Below, one piece after another: positions 61,317 to 64,000 of a stretch of 64,000 bases of DNA. The notes beneath the pieces are model-generated. The model ran no database searches, was not told the DNA's origin, and worked only from the letters and a program-made list of their open reading frames with translations. The first letter of the stretch is position 1. Every line of letters starts with the position of its first letter. Position numbers and translations under genes: made by a program. The stretch is from NCBI GenBank assembly GCA_963974675.1, contig CAXBDQ010000002.1, positions 1 through 64,000 of the forward strand. The letters run 5' to 3'. Source of the DNA: Porticoccus sp963974675 (GTDB taxonomy: Bacteria > Pseudomonadota > Gammaproteobacteria > Pseudomonadales > Porticoccaceae).

Positions 61317-62881
61317 ACAAACAAAAAATGATCTTTCAGTTTACCGACAAGACCCTCACAGTCTATCGGTGGTCCCGTGGTGAGCTGTACACCGATTCTG
61401 CCTATTACATCCACAACCCTGAAGACCTAAAACTGTTTACCCAAAATGTTCAGGACTGGAATGGGATCATAGGTTATATCCTAATGAATCTATCCAGCGA
61501 GGAATACCACGAAGAACAATTACCTCATATTTTGGGAAAAGATCGCAAGCTCATGCTCGAACGAAAACTGAGCAAACTATTTCCCGGTAGTGATTACACT
61601 CATTACCACTTTTTAAAACGGAAAAAAACAGGACGAAAAGACGATATCTTCCTGCTCTCAGGGATCAATGATACTGCCGCCATTGAACCCTATATTGACA
61701 TCATGAATCGATATCAAATAGAGATTTCTGGTGTTTACTCTACCCCGTTAATCATCAATGACGCCATCAAACCCTTGGAACATGCATCAGAGGTTTTGGT
61801 GATTGCCACAGGCAAGCCGGCTGAAAATCGTCTACCCTTTCGCCAGACGTTCCTGAACCGTAATCTCATTCATTTTAATCGCCTGACCTCCATTACAACA
61901 TCTAATGACCAGGATGACTTGGCCACAAAATTTAACCGGGAAATACAGCGCACCTGGCAATACCTCAACAATAGGAAAGAGGTAACACCCGGTATTGATT
62001 TAGAAGTCATCTTGATCCTTCCTGACAACGTAGAATCTGCGTTAAAAGCTCAGCCACCGGTACCCCATTGCCAATACCTTTTTGTAAAACTCGAAGAGCT
62101 GATCAAGCTTCATCAGGCTGAAAACAAAATACAACAGCCCCACTTTGCCTCGTTTACTGCCTTTTTACTGGGTAAAACCGCACACAAAAAGCCCCACTAC
62201 AAACCAAAAAAACTGGCCTTTGTGCGACTACATCAGCAAACAAGGCGCTACCTGCTGGCGGCAAGTATTCTGCTCGCCATCACAACTCTCGGTATCACGG
62301 GTAACAACCTGCTAAAAAGCTATTCTATGGGGAAAACCAATCTACAGATGAATCAAAATCTGTCAGATAACAGCACGAATGTTGAGACACTTCAGTCCTG
62401 GTTTGGTGCAAGAAAAACCTCTCCCGAAAAAATGGAAACTGTCGTAACAACGGCAAGAAAACTCACAGAAAACAATCCCTTACCCAAGCCTATATTTGAA
62501 ATTATCAGTCGCGGATACGAGAATTTTAACGATCTGTCACTGAACATCCTAGAATGGGAACGAGTGTCTGCATCAGAAAAAAACAGCCACAATGCCTTGA
62601 GTAATGAAGATATGAATGGTTTGGGGGTAGCCCATTCTGCAAATACGGTACTCATAAGACTAGAAGGAGAAGTGCTCAATTTTCAAGGCAACTATCGACA
62701 GGCTATTGAACGCATACAAACTTTTGCTGATGAGCTAAAAAATCAAGCCTCGGTTGAGCTGGTTAACGTCCTTAAATTTCCGCTAGATATCAATCCAGCC
62801 ACAAACATCAATCGGTCGATCTCCGATCAAACTGCACCGGCCTTTGCGCTTGAAGTTCAGCTCAACCCGGAGGCCTTATAA
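61313..62881 (+). CDS. MshI-like PilM-PilN fusion protein
   Basis: 522 residues if the TTG at 61313 (TTGA overlap with mshG) is the start; an ATG at 61328 is the alternative. The cytoplasmic half (about 1-300) has predicted alternating strands and helices like the actin-like PilM/GspL fold, starting MIFQFTDKTLTVYRW. One membrane helix (about 311-330) is followed by a periplasmic PilN-like region with coiled coil and a final alpha/beta segment. This is the architecture of Vibrio MshI. Sequence resemblance is faint, so the call rests on architecture and neighbours. Confidence 0.65.
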   Translation: MNKQKMIFQFTDKTLTVYRWSRGELYTDSAYYIHNPEDLKLFTQNVQDWNGIIGYILMNLSSEEYHEEQLPHILGKDRKLMLERKLSKLFPGSDYTHYHFLKRKKTGRKDDIFLLSGINDTAAIEPYIDIMNRYQIEISGVYSTPLIINDAIKPLEHASEVLVIATGKPAENRLPFRQTFLNRNLIHFNRLTSITTSNDQDDLATKFNREIQRTWQYLNNRKEVTPGIDLEVILILPDNVESALKAQPPVPHCQYLFVKLEELIKLHQAENKIQQPHFASFTAFLLGKTAHKKPHYKPKKLAFVRLHQQTRRYLLAASILLAITTLGITGNNLLKSYSMGKTNLQMNQNLSDNSTNVETLQSWFGARKTSPEKMETVVTTARKLTENNPLPKPIFEIISRGYENFNDLSLNILEWERVSASEKNSHNALSNEDMNGLGVAHSANTVLIRLEGEVLNFQGNYRQAIERIQTFADELKNQASVELVNVLKFPLDINPATNINRSISDQTAPAFALEVQLNPEAL

Positions 62882-63510
62882 TGAATCATATTGACTATTC
62901 CTTATTGCGGGATCGAATTATTCTTTTTACTTGTGTGTTGGTAGTCTGCATGTTGATGCTGTGGTTTAGCTTCTCACAATTATCCAAACAACAACAAATG
63001 ATGGGTTCCACACAAACAGACATGGGCTATGTGGAAGAGAGAATAAATCGCCTTAATAACTTGGCCTCACTGTTTGAGAACTTTAATGCTGACTATAGAA
63101 AATATGAAGCAAAGGGTTTTCTAAATGAAGAGCATAGACTTATTTGGATAGAAACCCTGGGAGAAACGGCCAACCGTTTGGGCTTACGTGATTTGCGTTA
63201 TCAAATTTCTCCCAGACAAAAATCGACCAATCAAAACTTCATACAATCACCCGGTCTCACCTTATTTGAATCCAAGCTAACCCTGGAATCTGAACTGACT
63301 CACGAGGGAGATCTTGTCAATTTAGTAGCCGACTTAGCCCAATTAAATTCAGGCTTATTTGTGGTAGATAGTTGCAAAATTACGAGGGTAGACTTAACGG
63401 CAACATTAGCCTTTAGCCATAATTTTCAGGCGGTATGCGACACACACTGGTATACCGCAAACTACGATGAACAGACCAATGAATTTGTAGAAAATGACTT
63501 CATGGAGTAA
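62881..63510 (+). CDS. MshJ/PilO-like pilus assembly protein
   Basis: 209 residues: a short cytoplasmic start, one membrane helix (about 13-33, IILFTCVLVVCMLMLWFSF), a coiled coil (about 35-65) and a periplasmic domain with alternating strands (LTLFESKLTLESELTHEGDLVNL), as in PilO/GspM proteins. Two cysteines near 163 and 185 may form a disulfide. Its ATG overlaps the preceding stop by one base (TAATG). Function inferred from topology and position. Confidence 0.68.
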   Translation: MNHIDYSLLRDRIILFTCVLVVCMLMLWFSFSQLSKQQQMMGSTQTDMGYVEERINRLNNLASLFENFNADYRKYEAKGFLNEEHRLIWIETLGETANRLGLRDLRYQISPRQKSTNQNFIQSPGLTLFESKLTLESELTHEGDLVNLVADLAQLNSGLFVVDSCKITRVDLTATLAFSHNFQAVCDTHWYTANYDEQTNEFVENDFME

Positions 63511-63515
63511 GAGTT

Positions 63516-64000
63516 ATGACCTCTAACAAAGTCAATAAATTTAAGCTTTTTGGTGGATTAGCACTTCTAGTTCTATCGATGGAAAGCTATGCTTTTGGTA
63601 TCCTATTTACCACACCTCAACAACGCGATGCTCTTGATCAGCGACGAGCAAGCGGTGAGGAGTTCTCAGAGATGCGACAAGAATTATCACCAACTGTCAC
63701 ACCGCCCGCCAAACAAATGTTTTTTAATGGCTATGTCATTCGTAAATCTGGCCCAGGTACAGCATGGGCTAACCATCAAGTAGTGACGGATAACAAGGAT
63801 AAAAACACACCGCACAACGGTATAACTGCCAAATTGAATAACATTAAAGGAACCTCCGTACCTGTAAAACCATCAGCAATATCAAGATCAGTAAGACTTC
63901 AACCAGGACAACTGCTAAACCAAGTTACTGGAGAGATTACTGAAAGTTACTACCAAAAACATTCAACAACGCAAAGCAGTCATTCTGTCAAACCCGAACA
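63516..64000 (+). CDS. MshK-like exported pilus assembly protein (cut by window end)
   Basis: ATG at 63516, five bases after the previous stop, and an open frame of at least 161 codons to the last base. A signal peptide (about 1-28, ending SMESYAFG) precedes FTTPQQRDALDQRR, a segment seen at the start of the short periplasmic proteins in MSHA clusters, and a FFNGYVIRKSGPGTAWAN stretch typical of GspC/MshK-like HR domains. The rest is Ser/Thr/Lys-rich. A CDS interpretation is secure; the family is less so. The C-terminus lies outside. Confidence 0.6.
   Translation, partial: MTSNKVNKFKLFGGLALLVLSMESYAFGILFTTPQQRDALDQRRASGEEFSEMRQELSPTVTPPAKQMFFNGYVIRKSGPGTAWANHQVVTDNKDKNTPHNGITAKLNNIKGTSVPVKPSAISRSVRLQPGQLLNQVTGEITESYYQKHSTTQSSHSVKPE

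Noticed and set aside
1..64000. CRISPR arrays, insertion sequences, prophage or tRNA genes
   Set aside because: No regularly spaced repeats, transposase or integrase frames, or cloverleaf-like sequences with a GTTCGA-type T-arm were found by eye; the window reads as core chromosome.

Overview
The window is a continuous stretch of gammaproteobacterial core chromosome. It shows no insertion sequence, prophage, CRISPR array, rRNA or tRNA that I could recognise. Gene order is close to Pseudomonas (ponA facing pilMNOPQ-aroK-aroB-gltB-gltD-hemE; argH facing algZ-algR-hemC-hemD-hemX-hemY). Older neighbourhoods shared with E. coli are also kept (queG facing nnr-tsaE-amidase-mutL; orn/rsgA/psd; yrfG-hslR-hslO-pckA). 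A fused BioH-BioC protein, DUF3094 and DUF5062 genes, and an MSHA-type pilus cluster point to a relative of the marine Cellvibrionales/Pseudomonadales. The family cannot be fixed from this sequence alone.

Layout. 1-2250: a possible gene tail, a DUF3237 protein, a CurA-like oxidoreductase and a small DUF3094 membrane protein. 2289-7041: biotin operon bioB-bioF-bioHC-bioD on the minus strand, with a near-consensus promoter overlapped by a BirA-type operator. 7046-13161: comF, cysE, DUF5062, rhomboid protease, recQ, DUF2007 protein and two small uncharacterised genes. 13221-20236: mutL, N-acetylmuramoyl-L-alanine amidase, tsaE and the NAD(P)HX repair enzyme on the minus strand, with queG divergent and a YtoQ-family gene. 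20250-26246: orn, a MscS-type channel, rsgA, a rhodanese, psd and an HD-GYP protein whose catalytic signature is degenerate. 26394-40250: hemE, gltD, gltB, aroB, aroK and pilQPONM, all on the minus strand. 40384-47254: PBP1A, a nucleotidase, Hsp15, a DUF4124 protein, Hsp33 and PEP carboxykinase. 47335-53493: hemY, hemX, hemD, hemC, algR and algZ on the minus strand. 53689-64000: argH, then an MSHA-like pilus operon (mshL, N, E, G, then I-, J- and K-like genes) that runs off the end.

How the parts fit. Two type IV pilus assembly modules sit in the window: the PilMNOPQ alignment/secretin complex (its pilin and motors lie elsewhere) and an MSHA-type module with its own secretin, ATPase and platform protein. 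The MSHA ATPase carries the N-terminal repeats known to bind c-di-GMP. The rest is housekeeping: biotin, haem, glutamate, shikimate, cysteine and arginine synthesis, peptidoglycan synthesis and splitting, mismatch repair, metabolite repair and redox-regulated chaperones. No obviously new multi-gene system is present. The observations most worth checking are the degenerate HD-GYP protein, the rearranged MSHA cluster lacking mshM, several repeat-bearing promoters, and three small unrecognised genes.
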